Positions 16,188 through 23,488 of a DNA stretch of 23,488 bases are shown here, piece by piece (within the stretch, counting starts at the first letter, position 1; each line of letters starts with the position of its first letter). Below the pieces are notes generated by a model. The model was not told the DNA's origin, did not search any database, and saw only the letters and a list, made by a program, of their open reading frames with translations. Location: contig JAHDXX010000009.1 in the NCBI GenBank assembly GCA_023384025.1, forward strand, positions 1 to 23,488. The letters run 5' to 3'. The DNA comes from Sphingomonadaceae bacterium. GTDB lineage: Bacteria > Pseudomonadota > Alphaproteobacteria > Sphingomonadales > Sphingomonadaceae. Made by a program: the position numbers and the translations under genes.

Positions 16188-16596
16188 CGGATCGAGCCTC
16201 CAGCCGGCGCAGGCTGGCCGCCCATTCGGGCGCCTTCTGGCCAAGGTCCAGGGTGACGCTGCCGAAACGCTTGTCGGCAGTGGCGAGGGTCAGGAAATTG
16301 CGGTCCAGCCGGGCATGGGCATAGCTGTCGAGCAGGCGACTGGCGAAATGCGTGCCGTGGCGGCGGAGCAGCAGCACCCGCCCGTGGGCATCACGCAGCA
16401 AAGCACCCATGCCGGCGCGGTCAATCACCACATCGACCGCTTCGAATCCGCACATGGCCTCGTCGGCCAGTGCGCGGGCGTGGGCCTCATCGGCAATCCG
16501 GGTGTCGCCGCCAAGGCCCAGGCGATGCGCCAGCCAGGCGAGCGCGAGAATGGCCAGCAGCGATCCACCGAATTGCAGCAGCAACGTGATTGTCAT
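16180..16596 (-). CDS. small membrane-anchored protein of unknown function
   Basis: I do not recognise this 138-residue protein as a named family. One N-terminal transmembrane helix (about 4-26, TITLLLQFGGSLLAILALAWLAHRL) is followed by a ~110-residue soluble domain that would lie in the cytoplasm or periplasm. That domain contains EAMCGFEAVDVVIDRAGMGALLRDAHGRVLLLRRHGTHFASRLLDSYAHARLDRNFLTLATADKRFGSVTLDLG, written here in part only as a description of its strand-rich, Arg/Leu-rich character. It overlaps the hydroxylase start by 8 bases and probably works with it or shares its regulation. A palindrome (16604-16623) stands seven bases before its ATG. Codon bias looks like that of neighbouring genes, supporting a real gene. 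Confidence 0.75.
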   Translation of the reverse strand: MTITLLLQFGGSLLAILALAWLAHRLGLGGDTRIADEAHARALADEAMCGFEAVDVVIDRAGMGALLRDAHGRVLLLRRHGTHFASRLLDSYAHARLDRNFLTLATADKRFGSVTLDLGQKAPEWAASLRRLEARSDA

Positions 16597-16603
16597 GCTC
16601 GCT

Positions 16604-16623
16604 AACTGACACAGCTGTCAGTT
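16604..16623. promoter_or_regulatory. palindrome between divergent genes, candidate operator
   Basis: AACTGACA-CAGC-TGTCAGTT is a perfect 8+8 bp inverted repeat with a 4-base centre. It lies between the divergent membrane-protein gene (minus, ATG at 16596) and the amidohydrolase gene (plus, ATG at 16685), a place and size typical of a repressor site. No regulator gene is adjacent. Confidence 0.5.
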
Positions 16624-16684
16624 CGCGTCGAGACTTGCCGTGCTCTCCTGCGCGCTTATGGAAGGCAGTAACGAGGAGAACCCG

Positions 16685-18112
16685 ATGCCTGTTCGCAAGA
16701 TCCTGCCGTTCCTGCTCCTGGCTGCCGCGCCCTTGCCTGTTTTTGCGCAGGAAAACGCACCTGATCCTGTGGCGCTGGTCGATGCGGAGTACGACCGCAC
16801 CGCGCGTGTCGCGCGCCAGATCTGGGACTGGGCGGAACTGGGCTACCTTGAGGACCGCTCGAGCGGTCTGGTAAAGGCCGAGCTGGCCAAGGAAGGCTTC
16901 GCGATCACATCAGGCGTGGCCGAAATTCCGACCGCGTTCGTGGCCGAATGGGGCAAGGGTGGCCCGGTGATTGCGATCCTGGCTGAATACGATGCCTTGC
17001 CCGGCCTCAGCCAGTCCGATGCGCCGGTGCGCGAAACGGACGGGAAGGGTGCCGCGCACGGCTGCGGGCACAACCTGTTTGCTGCCGGATCGCTGACCGC
17101 CGCCATCGCGGTCAAGCGCTGGCTCGAGGCGACCGGGACGCCGGGCCGGGTGCGGCTCTACGGCGCGCCCGCCGAGGAAGGCGGCTCGGGCAAGGTCTAT
17201 CTTGTTCGCGCAGGCCTGTTCGATGATGTCGACTTCTCGATTCACTGGCACGCCGATGACGAGAACAGCGCCGCCGCGCGGACCAGCCTCGCCAACCGGT
17301 CAGCCAAGTTCCGGTTCAAGGGTGTATCGGCCCATGCTGCCGGTGCGCCCGAACGCGGCCGTTCCGCGCTCGACGGGGTCGAGGCGATGAACATGATGGC
17401 CAACATGATGCACGAGCACATGCCGCAGGATGCGCGGATGCACTATGTCATCACTGAAGGCGGCAGCGCGCCCAATGTCGTGCCGGACTCGGCCGAATCA
17501 TTCTATTATGTCCGCCATCCCGACACCAAGGGGGTGGAGGACATCTGGGCCCGGCTGGAGAATGCCGCGCGCGGTGCGGCGCTGGGTACGGGTACCACCG
17601 TCGAGTGGGAAGTTATCCACGGCAACAACCCGCTGCTGGTCAACGAGGCGCTCGCCCGGATGATGGACGCAAAGCTGCGCCAGGTCGGCGGGGTGATCTA
17701 TGACGAACGCGAGGCCGCGTTTGCCCGGGAACTGTCAAAGTCGTTCGGGGATTCGGCCAAGCCGCTCGAACCGGCAGCAGCGATCAAGCCCTATGACAAG
17801 ACTCTCGGATACGGTTCGACCGATGTTGGCGATGTTTCGTGGGCGACACCGACCGTTGGGGTGCGCACGGCAACCTGGGTCCCGGGAACGTCTGCGCACA
17901 GCTGGCAGAGCGCTGCGGCGAGCGGCACCACGATTGGCTTCAAGGGCGCGCAGGTTGCTGCCAAGGCGATGGCGCTCGCAGCGGTGGAACTCTACACCAA
18001 CGCTGACCTGCGCAAGGCCGCGCGCGCCGAGTTCGACGCCTCGCGCGGACCCGATTACCAGTACCGCTCGCTCCTCGGAGACCGCGACCCGCCGCTCGAC
18101 TACCGCAAGTAG
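16685..18112 (+). CDS. exported M20 family amidohydrolase (AbgB-like)
   Basis: This is a metal-dependent amidohydrolase or peptidase of 475 residues that would cleave an amide bond of an N-acylated amino acid or similar compound. A signal peptide (about 1-22, MPVRKILPFLLLAAAPLPVFAQ) predicts export to the periplasm. M20D-type motifs are HGCGHN (125-130), GAPAEEGGSGK (160-170) with the catalytic Glu, and HWHAD (187-191). The C-terminal end GYGSTDVGDVSWATPTVG with PGTSAHSWQS is close to the aminobenzoyl-glutamate hydrolase AbgB. The dimerisation lid domain lies between, starting at KFRFKGVSAHAAGAPERGRSAL. The ATG at 16685 follows GAGGAG and starts the signal peptide; the longer version lacks both. 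It is monocistronic, transcribed away from the membrane-protein gene. The substrate is not certain. Confidence 0.9.
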   Translation: MPVRKILPFLLLAAAPLPVFAQENAPDPVALVDAEYDRTARVARQIWDWAELGYLEDRSSGLVKAELAKEGFAITSGVAEIPTAFVAEWGKGGPVIAILAEYDALPGLSQSDAPVRETDGKGAAHGCGHNLFAAGSLTAAIAVKRWLEATGTPGRVRLYGAPAEEGGSGKVYLVRAGLFDDVDFSIHWHADDENSAAARTSLANRSAKFRFKGVSAHAAGAPERGRSALDGVEAMNMMANMMHEHMPQDARMHYVITEGGSAPNVVPDSAESFYYVRHPDTKGVEDIWARLENAARGAALGTGTTVEWEVIHGNNPLLVNEALARMMDAKLRQVGGVIYDEREAAFARELSKSFGDSAKPLEPAAAIKPYDKTLGYGSTDVGDVSWATPTVGVRTATWVPGTSAHSWQSAAASGTTIGFKGAQVAAKAMALAAVELYTNADLRKAARAEFDASRGPDYQYRSLLGDRDPPLDYRK

Positions 18113-18125
18113 GCCCTAAAATTCT

Positions 18126-18144
18126 GTTTCAGTTTCACTGAAAC
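18126..18144. terminator. hairpin between convergent genes, possible terminator
   Basis: GTTTCAGT-TTC-ACTGAAAC is a perfect 8-bp stem with a 3-base loop. On the minus strand it is followed by AGAATTTTAG, a weak T-tract, so it may end the minus-strand gene that stops at 18190. No T-tract follows on the plus strand. Confidence 0.45.
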
Positions 18145-18189
18145 GACACAGTACCGGCCCGCGCCCCCTCCACGCGAGTTGAAAAGGCT

Positions 18190-19194
18190 CTATCCGAACG
18201 GATACTGACCCATGCAGTTGGAAATCTCGTTCCACATGGCCGGGTCGTCGATCGAGACCTTGTGGGTTTCCTTGCCCAGCACCTTGATCGTGACTTCATG
18301 TCCGGCCGGGAACTTGTGGTAGTAGGTGCGCTGGATCGACTCGCCCATGAAGTAGCTCGTGCCGTGCGTCCTGGTTGATCCGGCGTTGAGGCTGGCAACG
18401 ATTTCGCCGTCGATGAACAGGGCCGTCCCCTTGAAGTTGGCATAGGTCACACCGGGCGTCAGAATACGGGCGTAAGTATCCTCGTCGTAGTCGACACCGA
18501 CAAGATGCCGCTGGAACTGGTCGACATAGTCGTCCGCCTCGTTGTCGAACCTGGGCAACTTCTTCCACTCGAACGCCAGCAGCCCGTCGAAGAAATTGGT
18601 GAAGGCCAGTCTCAGCACCGCGCCATCCTTGAACGTGTGCGTCGCAGTGCAGGCATTGCCGCGGGCCACGAATTTCCAGTCACCGAAAGCAAGGCTCTTC
18701 TCCGGGGGGTCTGGATAAGTGTCTGCACCGGTCTGGTTCTTCAGCGCTGCCTTGTCGGCAAAGATTTCCGCGTGCTGGCTCTCGAGGCTATCGAGTGCCT
18801 CGTAGTATTCGTTGTGGATGTTGCGCATGACCTCGCAAGGGCGGGAGAAGAAAGCGACCTCGGCAATGTCGTCCAGCCCCGGTGCCTCCATGCCCTCAAG
18901 GACTTTGGCGCGCGCCTCGTAGAACGAATCCGGCAACGGCCCGCCATTCAGCTTTTCCGCCACGGCTTGCCAGGTCAGCGCCATGGCGAAATGGCGGCGG
19001 TACCACTCGTGGTCGGTGGGCTGTTTCAGCGTCGACAGGGTCTGTTGCATCATTGCGCAATCGACCGCCGACTCTTTGGTCAGGGCATAGAGATAGCGGC
19101 TGTCGTCGCGTGGCGGCTCCGCAGCCTGCGCGGGGCTTGCCAGTGACGCGCAGGCAAGTGCGACCAATCCGGCCTGAATGGCAGTAGACTTCAT
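18190..19194 (-). CDS. exported protein of unknown function
   Basis: I do not recognise this 334-residue protein. A signal peptide (about 1-25, ending PAQA-AEPP) predicts transport across the inner membrane. The mature part has a helical N-terminal half (about 30-165) that includes VDCAMMQQTLSTL and RPCEVMRNIHNEYYEALDSL. A probably beta-rich C-terminal half follows, with GNACTATHTFKDGAVLRLAFTNF and repeated short strands up to AMWNEISNCMGQYPFG. The four cysteines of the mature part could form two disulfides. The start at 19194 follows an AGGAGG on the minus strand, seven bases upstream. It lies 68 bases downstream of the phosphatase-like gene in the same direction, and a promoter of its own is not evident. 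Confidence 0.8.
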   Translation of the reverse strand: MKSTAIQAGLVALACASLASPAQAAEPPRDDSRYLYALTKESAVDCAMMQQTLSTLKQPTDHEWYRRHFAMALTWQAVAEKLNGGPLPDSFYEARAKVLEGMEAPGLDDIAEVAFFSRPCEVMRNIHNEYYEALDSLESQHAEIFADKAALKNQTGADTYPDPPEKSLAFGDWKFVARGNACTATHTFKDGAVLRLAFTNFFDGLLAFEWKKLPRFDNEADDYVDQFQRHLVGVDYDEDTYARILTPGVTYANFKGTALFIDGEIVASLNAGSTRTHGTSYFMGESIQRTYYHKFPAGHEVTIKVLGKETHKVSIDDPAMWNEISNCMGQYPFG

Positions 19195-19262
19195 CCCCGA
19201 TCCTCCTTGCCCGAGAACCTGCGGGCGCGGAGCCGGAGCTGTCAATCAGCCTTCAAACCCTA

Positions 19263-19712
19263 TCAGGATTTGTCATGGCCCTGCGCCGATGCGAGCATGT
19301 CGACCATCGGCCGCACCGGTGTGATGTCGTAACCGGCTGCGCGCGCAGCGGCAGCGATAGCGTCGGGATTGCCGCCGGTGCTGGCCTGTGCGAGCGACCA
19401 CAGCAATGTCGACCGGGTGCCGCTGCGGCAATAGGCAAGCACCGGCCCGTCCGTGCTGGCAAGCGCTTCGGTCATGGCCCGGACCTGCGGTTCGGCAAAC
19501 CCGCCGCCGCTGACCGGAATGGCGCAATAGGCGATGCCGGCTGCCTTGGCCGCCGCTTCGATCTCGGCCCCGGAAGGCTGCCCGTCGTCTTCGCCATCGG
19601 GGCGGTTGTTTATGATCAGGGTGACACCGAGCGACGCCGCCTCGGCAACGTCGGCCGGAGTGATCTGGGGGCTCGCCATCATATGGTCTGACAGGGCACG
19701 AAACTGGCTCAT
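19263..19712 (-). CDS. TIGR01244/DUF442 family phosphatase or sulfurtransferase
   Basis: This is a small cysteine-dependent enzyme of 149 residues with a phosphatase-like fold. Typical landmarks are the N-terminal SDHMMASPQITPADVAEAASLG, INNRPDGEDDGQPSG, the strand IPVSGGGF, and the active loop YCRSGTRS with Cys95 and Arg100. The CX4R spacing is that of this family and of rhodaneses rather than the CX5R of classical tyrosine phosphatases, so a sulfur transfer role, as in the TIGR01244 name, is plausible. Some family members are fused to a metallo-beta-lactamase-fold persulfide dioxygenase; here it is a stand-alone domain. The start at 19712 follows GAGGAG. It is divergent from the cold-shock gene, with 272 bases between. 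Confidence 0.88.
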   Translation of the reverse strand: MSQFRALSDHMMASPQITPADVAEAASLGVTLIINNRPDGEDDGQPSGAEIEAAAKAAGIAYCAIPVSGGGFAEPQVRAMTEALASTDGPVLAYCRSGTRSTLLWSLAQASTGGNPDAIAAAARAAGYDITPVRPMVDMLASAQGHDKS

Positions 19713-19984
19713 CGCGGGGCTCCTCGGGTGGAAGTTTCTCTTCTCCCCTGACCTCTGGCGCGGGGCAAGGCAAGCGCCGCGTGCTGGCGCAAAAGACACA
19801 GAATCGCGCGCGCTGCGCCAGATCCGTCAAATCGTTCGCTTAGCGGCAGTTTCTGCGCTATGGTGAGCATCTATGGCTTGGGGGGATGCGCCAGCACCAT
19901 CCGGCACCATGTCCGGCGCGACCGTCGTTCGCGCGCCAGGCGTGACAACGATGAGAGCGGCACGACGAAGGTAATTGCAGGTTT

Positions 19985-20770
19985 ATGGGTTACGATAAAG
20001 GGCGCCGCGGCCGTGGCCGGGACAAGCGCGACGGTTTCGGTGAAGACGGTTTCGATCCGTTCGGTGGTCCCTCCGGCGGCTTTGGCGGCGACAGCTACGG
20101 CGGCGGCCGTGACCGCTTTGGTGGCGGCGGCGACCGGTTCGGTGGCGGTGGTGACCGCTTCGGCGGCGGCGGAGGCGGCGGTGGCCGCTTCGGCGGCGGC
20201 GATCGCGGCCCCGGTGGCGGCGGTCCGCGCGGCCCGGGCGGCGGCGGCGGTGGCGGTGGCGGCGGCTTCAGCCGCATGCCCGCCCAGGTTGTCGGCACTG
20301 GCAAGGGCACCGTAAAGTTCTTCAATTCGCAGAAGGGCTTCGGATTCATCGCGCAGGAAGGCGGCGGTGAGGACGTGTTCGTCCACATCAGCGCAGTCGA
20401 GCGCGCGGGCCTCGAAGGCCTGGCCGAAGGGCAGGAACTGCAGTTCAACCTGGTTGACCGTGGCGGCAAGGTGTCGGCGCAGGATCTCCAGGTTGTCGGC
20501 GATGTCATCCCCGTGGAGAGCAAGCCGGCCGCGCCGCAGCGCGAGCTGACTGGCGAGCGCGTGACCGGTACCGTCAAGTTCTTCAACGGCACCAAGGGCT
20601 TCGGCTTCCTCGTCCGCGACGATGGCCAGCCCGATGCCTTCGTGCACATCAGCGCGGTCGAGCGTTCGGGCCTTGGCGGGCTCAACGAAGGCGAGCGTTA
20701 CGAGTTCGATCTCGAGGTCGACCGACGAGGCAAGCACTCGGCGGTCAATCTGGTGCGCGCTTCCGATTGA
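19985..20770 (+). CDS. Gly-rich protein with two cold-shock domains
   Basis: This is a probable RNA/single-stranded DNA binding protein of 261 residues. Residues 1-97 are a disordered Gly/Arg/Asp/Phe-rich region with three tandem DRFGGGG units (43-63) and several RG/GGR patches. Cold-shock domain 1 (about 106-171) has RNP1 KGFGFI and RNP2 DVFVHIS. Domain 2 (about 193-258) has KGFGFL and DAFVHIS. Single CspA-type proteins are about 70 residues; double-domain forms are known in alphaproteobacteria, usually with a shorter N-terminus. The RG-rich tail could add nonspecific RNA binding or phase separation, which is inference. The ATG at 19985 has only a weak GCAGG site. The 272-base gap upstream probably holds its promoter and a leader, but I see no certain motif. 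A terminator follows at 20831-20862. Confidence 0.92.
   Translation: MGYDKGRRGRGRDKRDGFGEDGFDPFGGPSGGFGGDSYGGGRDRFGGGGDRFGGGGDRFGGGGGGGGRFGGGDRGPGGGGPRGPGGGGGGGGGGFSRMPAQVVGTGKGTVKFFNSQKGFGFIAQEGGGEDVFVHISAVERAGLEGLAEGQELQFNLVDRGGKVSAQDLQVVGDVIPVESKPAAPQRELTGERVTGTVKFFNGTKGFGFLVRDDGQPDAFVHISAVERSGLGGLNEGERYEFDLEVDRRGKHSAVNLVRASD
20111..20173 (+). repeat. three 21-bp tandem units encoding DRFGGGG
   Basis: Three adjacent 21-base units (20111-20131, 20132-20152, 20153-20173) each encode DRFGGGG with differing third-position bases. Glycine runs follow downstream. The synonymous differences suggest the copies are not very recent. Confidence 0.8.
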
Positions 20771-20830
20771 TCGCTGCCATGGCGGGGCCGGTGCCAGATC
20801 GACCTCGCCGCAGCACATAAACGCGACAGG

Positions 20831-20862
20831 TGGCGGCTCCCCGGGGCCGCCATTTGTCGTTT
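20831..20862 (+). terminator. terminator after the cold-shock gene
   Basis: The stem TGGCGGCTC/GGGCCGCCA-type pairing (20831-20839 with 20844-20852, one T-G wobble, 4-base loop) is followed by TTTGTCGTTT. An outer CGACA (20824-20828) can pair with TGTCG (20855-20859). It lies about 60 bases after the stop codon and before argD. Confidence 0.7.
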
Positions 20863-20898
20863 CAAAAACCAGAACCACACTTCAGCAGGAAAACTCCC

Positions 20899-22086
20899 AT
20901 GTCGATCACCCCTCTCATGCCCGTCTATCCGCGTTGCGGAGTTCGCCCGGTCCGTGGGGAGCACTGCCACCTGATCGACGAGGACGGCACCCGCTACCTT
21001 GATTTCGCCAGCGGGATCGCGGTCAACCTGCTCGGCCACAGCCATCCCGGCCTGATTGGCGCGATCCAGCAGCAGGCGGCAACGCTGATGCACGTTTCCA
21101 ACCTCTACGGCAGCCCGCAGGGCGAGGCGCTGGCGCAGCGGCTGGTCGACAAGACTTTCGCTGACACGGTGTTCTTCACCAACTCCGGGGCGGAAGCGGT
21201 CGAGTGCGCGATCAAGACCGCGCGCGCCTACCACCAGCATGCCGGGAATACCGAACGCTACGAGCTGATCACTTTCACCAACGCGTTCCACGGGCGGACC
21301 ATGGCGACGATCAGCGCTTCCAACCAGGACAAGATGCACAAGGGCTTCATGCCGCTGCTGGCTGGCTTCAAGTATGTCGAATTCGACGATCTCGCCGGAG
21401 CAGAAGCCGCGATCGGTCCGAACACTGCCGGTTTCCTGGTCGAGCCGATCCAGGGCGAAGGCGGGATCCGCCCGGCCTCGGACGAATTCATGCACGGCTT
21501 GCGCGCGCTGGCCGACAAGCATGACCTGATGCTGGTGCTGGACGAGGTCCAGTGCGGTGTTGCCCGCACCGGCAAGCTCTACGCGCACGAACTTTACGGG
21601 CTCGAACCGGACATCATGGCCACCGCCAAGGGCATCGGCGGCGGCTTCCCGCTCGGCGCCTGCCTCGCCACCGAGAAGGCGGCGCGCGGGATGGGCCTTG
21701 GCACGCATGGTTCGACTTACGGTGGCAACCCGCTGGCGATGGCCGCTGGGATGGCCGTGCTCGATGCCGTGGCGAACGACGCATTCCTCGCCGAAGTCAC
21801 CGACAAGGGTGAACGCATTCGCGCGCGGCTGGAACAGTTCATCGGCAATTACCCCGACCTGTTCGAACTGGTTCGCGGGCATGGCCTGATGCTGGGTCTG
21901 AAGATGAAGGTCGAAAGCCGCCCGTTCTACGTCCATCTGCGCGACAACCACCAGCTGCTGACGGTTGCGGCAGGTGACAACACGCTGCGCATCCTGCCGC
22001 CGCTGGTGATCGGCGATGCAGAGATCGACGAGTTCTTCGACAAGCTCTCTGCCGGGGCAGCCAGCTTCGAGGCAGCAGCGGGATGA
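20899..22086 (+). CDS. argD: acetylornithine aminotransferase
   Basis: This is a cytoplasmic pyridoxal-phosphate enzyme of 395 residues that converts N-acetylglutamate semialdehyde to N-acetylornithine in arginine synthesis, and often serves lysine synthesis too. Class III aminotransferase landmarks are YLDFASGIAVNLLGHSHP, NSGAEAVECAIK (cofactor phosphate binding), FHGRT, LVEPIQGEGG, LVLDEVQCGVARTGK with Asp215 and Gln218, and the Schiff-base lysine Lys244 in TAKGIGGGFPLGA. The ATG at 20899 is preceded by AGCAGGA at about eight bases; a GTG at 20830 lies inside the upstream terminator and is unlikely. It overlaps argF as ATGA. Confidence 0.95.
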   Translation: MSITPLMPVYPRCGVRPVRGEHCHLIDEDGTRYLDFASGIAVNLLGHSHPGLIGAIQQQAATLMHVSNLYGSPQGEALAQRLVDKTFADTVFFTNSGAEAVECAIKTARAYHQHAGNTERYELITFTNAFHGRTMATISASNQDKMHKGFMPLLAGFKYVEFDDLAGAEAAIGPNTAGFLVEPIQGEGGIRPASDEFMHGLRALADKHDLMLVLDEVQCGVARTGKLYAHELYGLEPDIMATAKGIGGGFPLGACLATEKAARGMGLGTHGSTYGGNPLAMAAGMAVLDAVANDAFLAEVTDKGERIRARLEQFIGNYPDLFELVRGHGLMLGLKMKVESRPFYVHLRDNHQLLTVAAGDNTLRILPPLVIGDAEIDEFFDKLSAGAASFEAAAG

Positions 22087-23054
22087 GCGGGGTCGCTCCG
22101 CTCGACCTTGCGCCGGTCGTGCGCAATTTCCTCGATCTGTCCGACGCAGGCGCCGATGCGCTGGCAGCGATCCAGAACGATGCGGTGACGCGCAAGGCCG
22201 CGCGCCGAGACGCTTCGGGGGCCTGGCCAAAGGGTCGGCCTGATGCCGACGCGCCGCTTGCGGGGCATGTGCTGGCGATGATCTTCGAGAAGAACTCGAC
22301 CCGCACCCGGGTCAGCTTCGACATCGGGATGCGCCAGCTCGGCGGTTCGGCGCTGATCCTCGATTCGAGCTCGAGCCAGCTCGGCCGGGGCGAGACCATC
22401 GCGGACACCGCGCGGGTGCTGAGCCGGATGGTCGATGCGATCATGATCCGCACCGACGATCACGCCAAGGCCGAGGAACTGGCGCACTATGCGCATGTGC
22501 CGGTGATCAACGGGCTGACCGATCGGTCGCACCCATGCCAGATCGTCGCTGACATCCAGACCATCCTCGAATGCGGCAAGCCGCTGCCGGGGCTGGAGCT
22601 GGCCTGGTTCGGGGACGGGAACAACGTGCTGCACTCGCTGATCGAGGCGGCTGGACTGTTCAGGTTCAACGTGCGGGTTGCGACGCCGCCCGGATACGAG
22701 CCAGATCCCGGTTTTGTCGCGCAAGCGCGTGAGCGCGGTGCGGAAATCACGCTGACCCATGACGCAACGGCTGCCGCTGCCGGGGCCGACGTGCTGGTTA
22801 CCGATACATGGGTGTCGATGGGCCAGGAGCATGCGCACAACAAGCTCGCTGCCATGCAACCCTACCGGGTCGATGCGGCGCTGATGGCGCAGGCCAAGCA
22901 AGACGCGATCTTCCTCCACTGCCTGCCCGCACACGTCGGTGACGAGGTCAGTGCAGAGGTGTTCGAAAGCGCCCAGTCGAAGGTGTTCGACGAGGCGGAG
23001 AACCGCATCCACGCGCAGAAATCGATCCTGCTGTGGTGCCTCGGGAAGCTCTGA
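22083..23054 (+). CDS. argF: ornithine carbamoyltransferase
   Basis: This cytoplasmic enzyme joins carbamoyl phosphate and ornithine to give citrulline in arginine synthesis. The 323 residues carry the carbamoyl-phosphate motif STRTR (72-76, in FEKNSTRTRVSFD), HPCQ (in LTDRSHPCQIVAD), the ornithine-loop region around DTWVSMGQE, and HCLPAH (279-284) with the reactive Cys280. The N-terminus is somewhat longer than the usual ~305-residue forms, around RRDASGAWPKGRPDADAPLAG. FEKNST replaces the more common FEKPST, a change that leaves the catalytic residues intact. It is translationally coupled to argD by the ATGA overlap. Confidence 0.96.
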   Translation: MSGVAPLDLAPVVRNFLDLSDAGADALAAIQNDAVTRKAARRDASGAWPKGRPDADAPLAGHVLAMIFEKNSTRTRVSFDIGMRQLGGSALILDSSSSQLGRGETIADTARVLSRMVDAIMIRTDDHAKAEELAHYAHVPVINGLTDRSHPCQIVADIQTILECGKPLPGLELAWFGDGNNVLHSLIEAAGLFRFNVRVATPPGYEPDPGFVAQARERGAEITLTHDATAAAAGADVLVTDTWVSMGQEHAHNKLAAMQPYRVDAALMAQAKQDAIFLHCLPAHVGDEVSAEVFESAQSKVFDEAENRIHAQKSILLWCLGKL

Positions 23055-23115
23055 GTCGGCTGAGCATCGATAGGCGGGGGTTTCGCTGCGCTGCAGCACG
23101 CCCCATATGGGCGCG

Positions 23116-23488
23116 ATGACAGAACAAAGCCAAACCCGTTCCGACCAGGTGCTCGCGTTCACGGTGCCCGGGCGCGACGCGCGCGGGCGGATCGTGCGGC
23201 TGGATGGCGTGCTCGACGAAATCCTGGCCGCGCATGACTACCCGCCTGCGATTGCCCATTTGCTCGCCGAAGCGCTGGTTCTCGCCGCGCTGGTCGGCAG
23301 CCTGCTGAAGGACGATCAGGGGCAGATGACCATGCAGGCGCAGACCGAAGAGGGTGCTGTGCGGCTGCTGGTGGTCGACTATCGTTCGGGTGAACTGCGC
23401 GGATATGCCGATTTCGACGCGGACCGGCTGGTGGAGCTCGGGGCCAACCCATCGCTTTATGCGCTGTTCGGGCGCGGTTACCTGGCGA
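23116..23488 (+). CDS. hslO: Hsp33 family redox-regulated chaperone (5' part only)
   Basis: The frame is open from an ATG at 23116 (or 23107, also in frame) to the window end, giving 124 residues of the N-terminal substrate-binding domain. Matching features are VLAFTVPGRDARGRIVRLDGVLDEILAAHDYPPAIAHLLAEALVLAALVGSLLKD (described by position 11-64 in the protein), then MTMQAQTEEGAVRLLVVDYRSGELRGYADFD. The zinc-binding Cys-rich C-terminal redox switch lies beyond the window. Hsp33 is a cytoplasmic holdase activated by oxidative unfolding. It starts about 60 bases after argF; argD-argF-hslO order is common in alphaproteobacteria, so one operon is likely. Neither start has a good Shine-Dalgarno; the 23116 ATG has GGGCG just before it. 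Confidence 0.9.
   Translation, partial: MTEQSQTRSDQVLAFTVPGRDARGRIVRLDGVLDEILAAHDYPPAIAHLLAEALVLAALVGSLLKDDQGQMTMQAQTEEGAVRLLVVDYRSGELRGYADFDADRLVELGANPSLYALFGRGYLA

Noticed and set aside
20111..20265. Tandem glycine-coding repeats as a CRISPR-like or minisatellite array
   Set aside because: Units are short, lie inside a coding region and vary at synonymous positions; there are no spacers.
19871..20878. 335-codon minus-strand frame and 151-codon plus-strand frame over the cold-shock gene
   Set aside because: Ala/Thr/Val-rich translations come from reading the glycine-coding GGC runs in other frames. The cold-shock domains fix the true frame.
20698..22230. 510-codon minus-strand frame opposite argD
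   Set aside because: It is a shadow of argD with no domain of its own and crosses the argD-argF junction and the upstream terminator.
1..23488. Mobile island, phage, toxin-antitoxin or defence system
   Set aside because: No integrase, transposase, tRNA-associated attachment site, nuclease/helicase cluster or small paired toxin genes were seen. Gene content is housekeeping and metabolic with uniform composition.

Overview
The window reads as a stretch of ordinary chromosome from a GC-rich alphaproteobacterium, most likely a member of the Sphingomonadales (Erythrobacteraceae/Sphingomonadaceae type). This is inferred from codon use, a large TonB-dependent receptor, a two-cold-shock-domain Gly-rich protein, and scattered short repeats with the CCTGAGC..GTCGAAGG core that are typical of that group. 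I see no phage, integrase, transposase, CRISPR array, tRNA or rRNA.

Layout. (1) 1-5751, plus strand: translation genes rplT, pheS and pheT, with an AraC-type regulator between rplT and pheS. A short-chain dehydrogenase is joined to pheT by an ATGA overlap. (2) 5752-8938, plus strand: an inverted-repeat element, prfC (RF3), a second and larger inverted-repeat element, then a pyridoxamine-oxidase-like flavoprotein and an endonuclease/exonuclease/phosphatase-family protein with a probable TTG start. (3) 9024-10908, plus strand: a nitrogen module, glnK-amtB, behind a near-perfect sigma-54 promoter and closed by a strong terminator. (4) 11037-13483, plus strand: a TonB-dependent receptor broken by a 7-bp tandem duplication. 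(5) 13503-16596, minus strand: a GMC flavin oxidoreductase, a sterol-desaturase-family hydroxylase and a small membrane-anchored protein; the last two overlap by 8 bp. A nested 107-nt inverted repeat separates the GMC gene from the hydroxylase. (6) 16685-18112, plus strand: a secreted AbgB-like M20 amidohydrolase. (7) 18190-19712, minus strand: an unknown exported protein and a TIGR01244/DUF442-type phosphatase or sulfurtransferase. (8) 19985-20770, plus strand: a Gly-rich double cold-shock protein. (9) 20899-23488, plus strand: argD-argF-hslO (the last cut by the window edge), a probable arginine-biosynthesis/redox-chaperone operon.

The most unusual signals are not new gene families but repeats and what they do to genes. 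A roughly 97-bp palindromic element sits in frame inside the essential pheT and would add about 33 residues to the protein. A second short repeat fragment is also in frame in pheT. The TonB receptor frameshift is explained exactly by duplication of GCGGGCG. Three intergenic inverted repeats have distinct architectures, one apparently a composite of two repeat types. I found no convincing undescribed multi-gene system. The gaps between genes are all under 300 bases, and what they hold is listed feature by feature.
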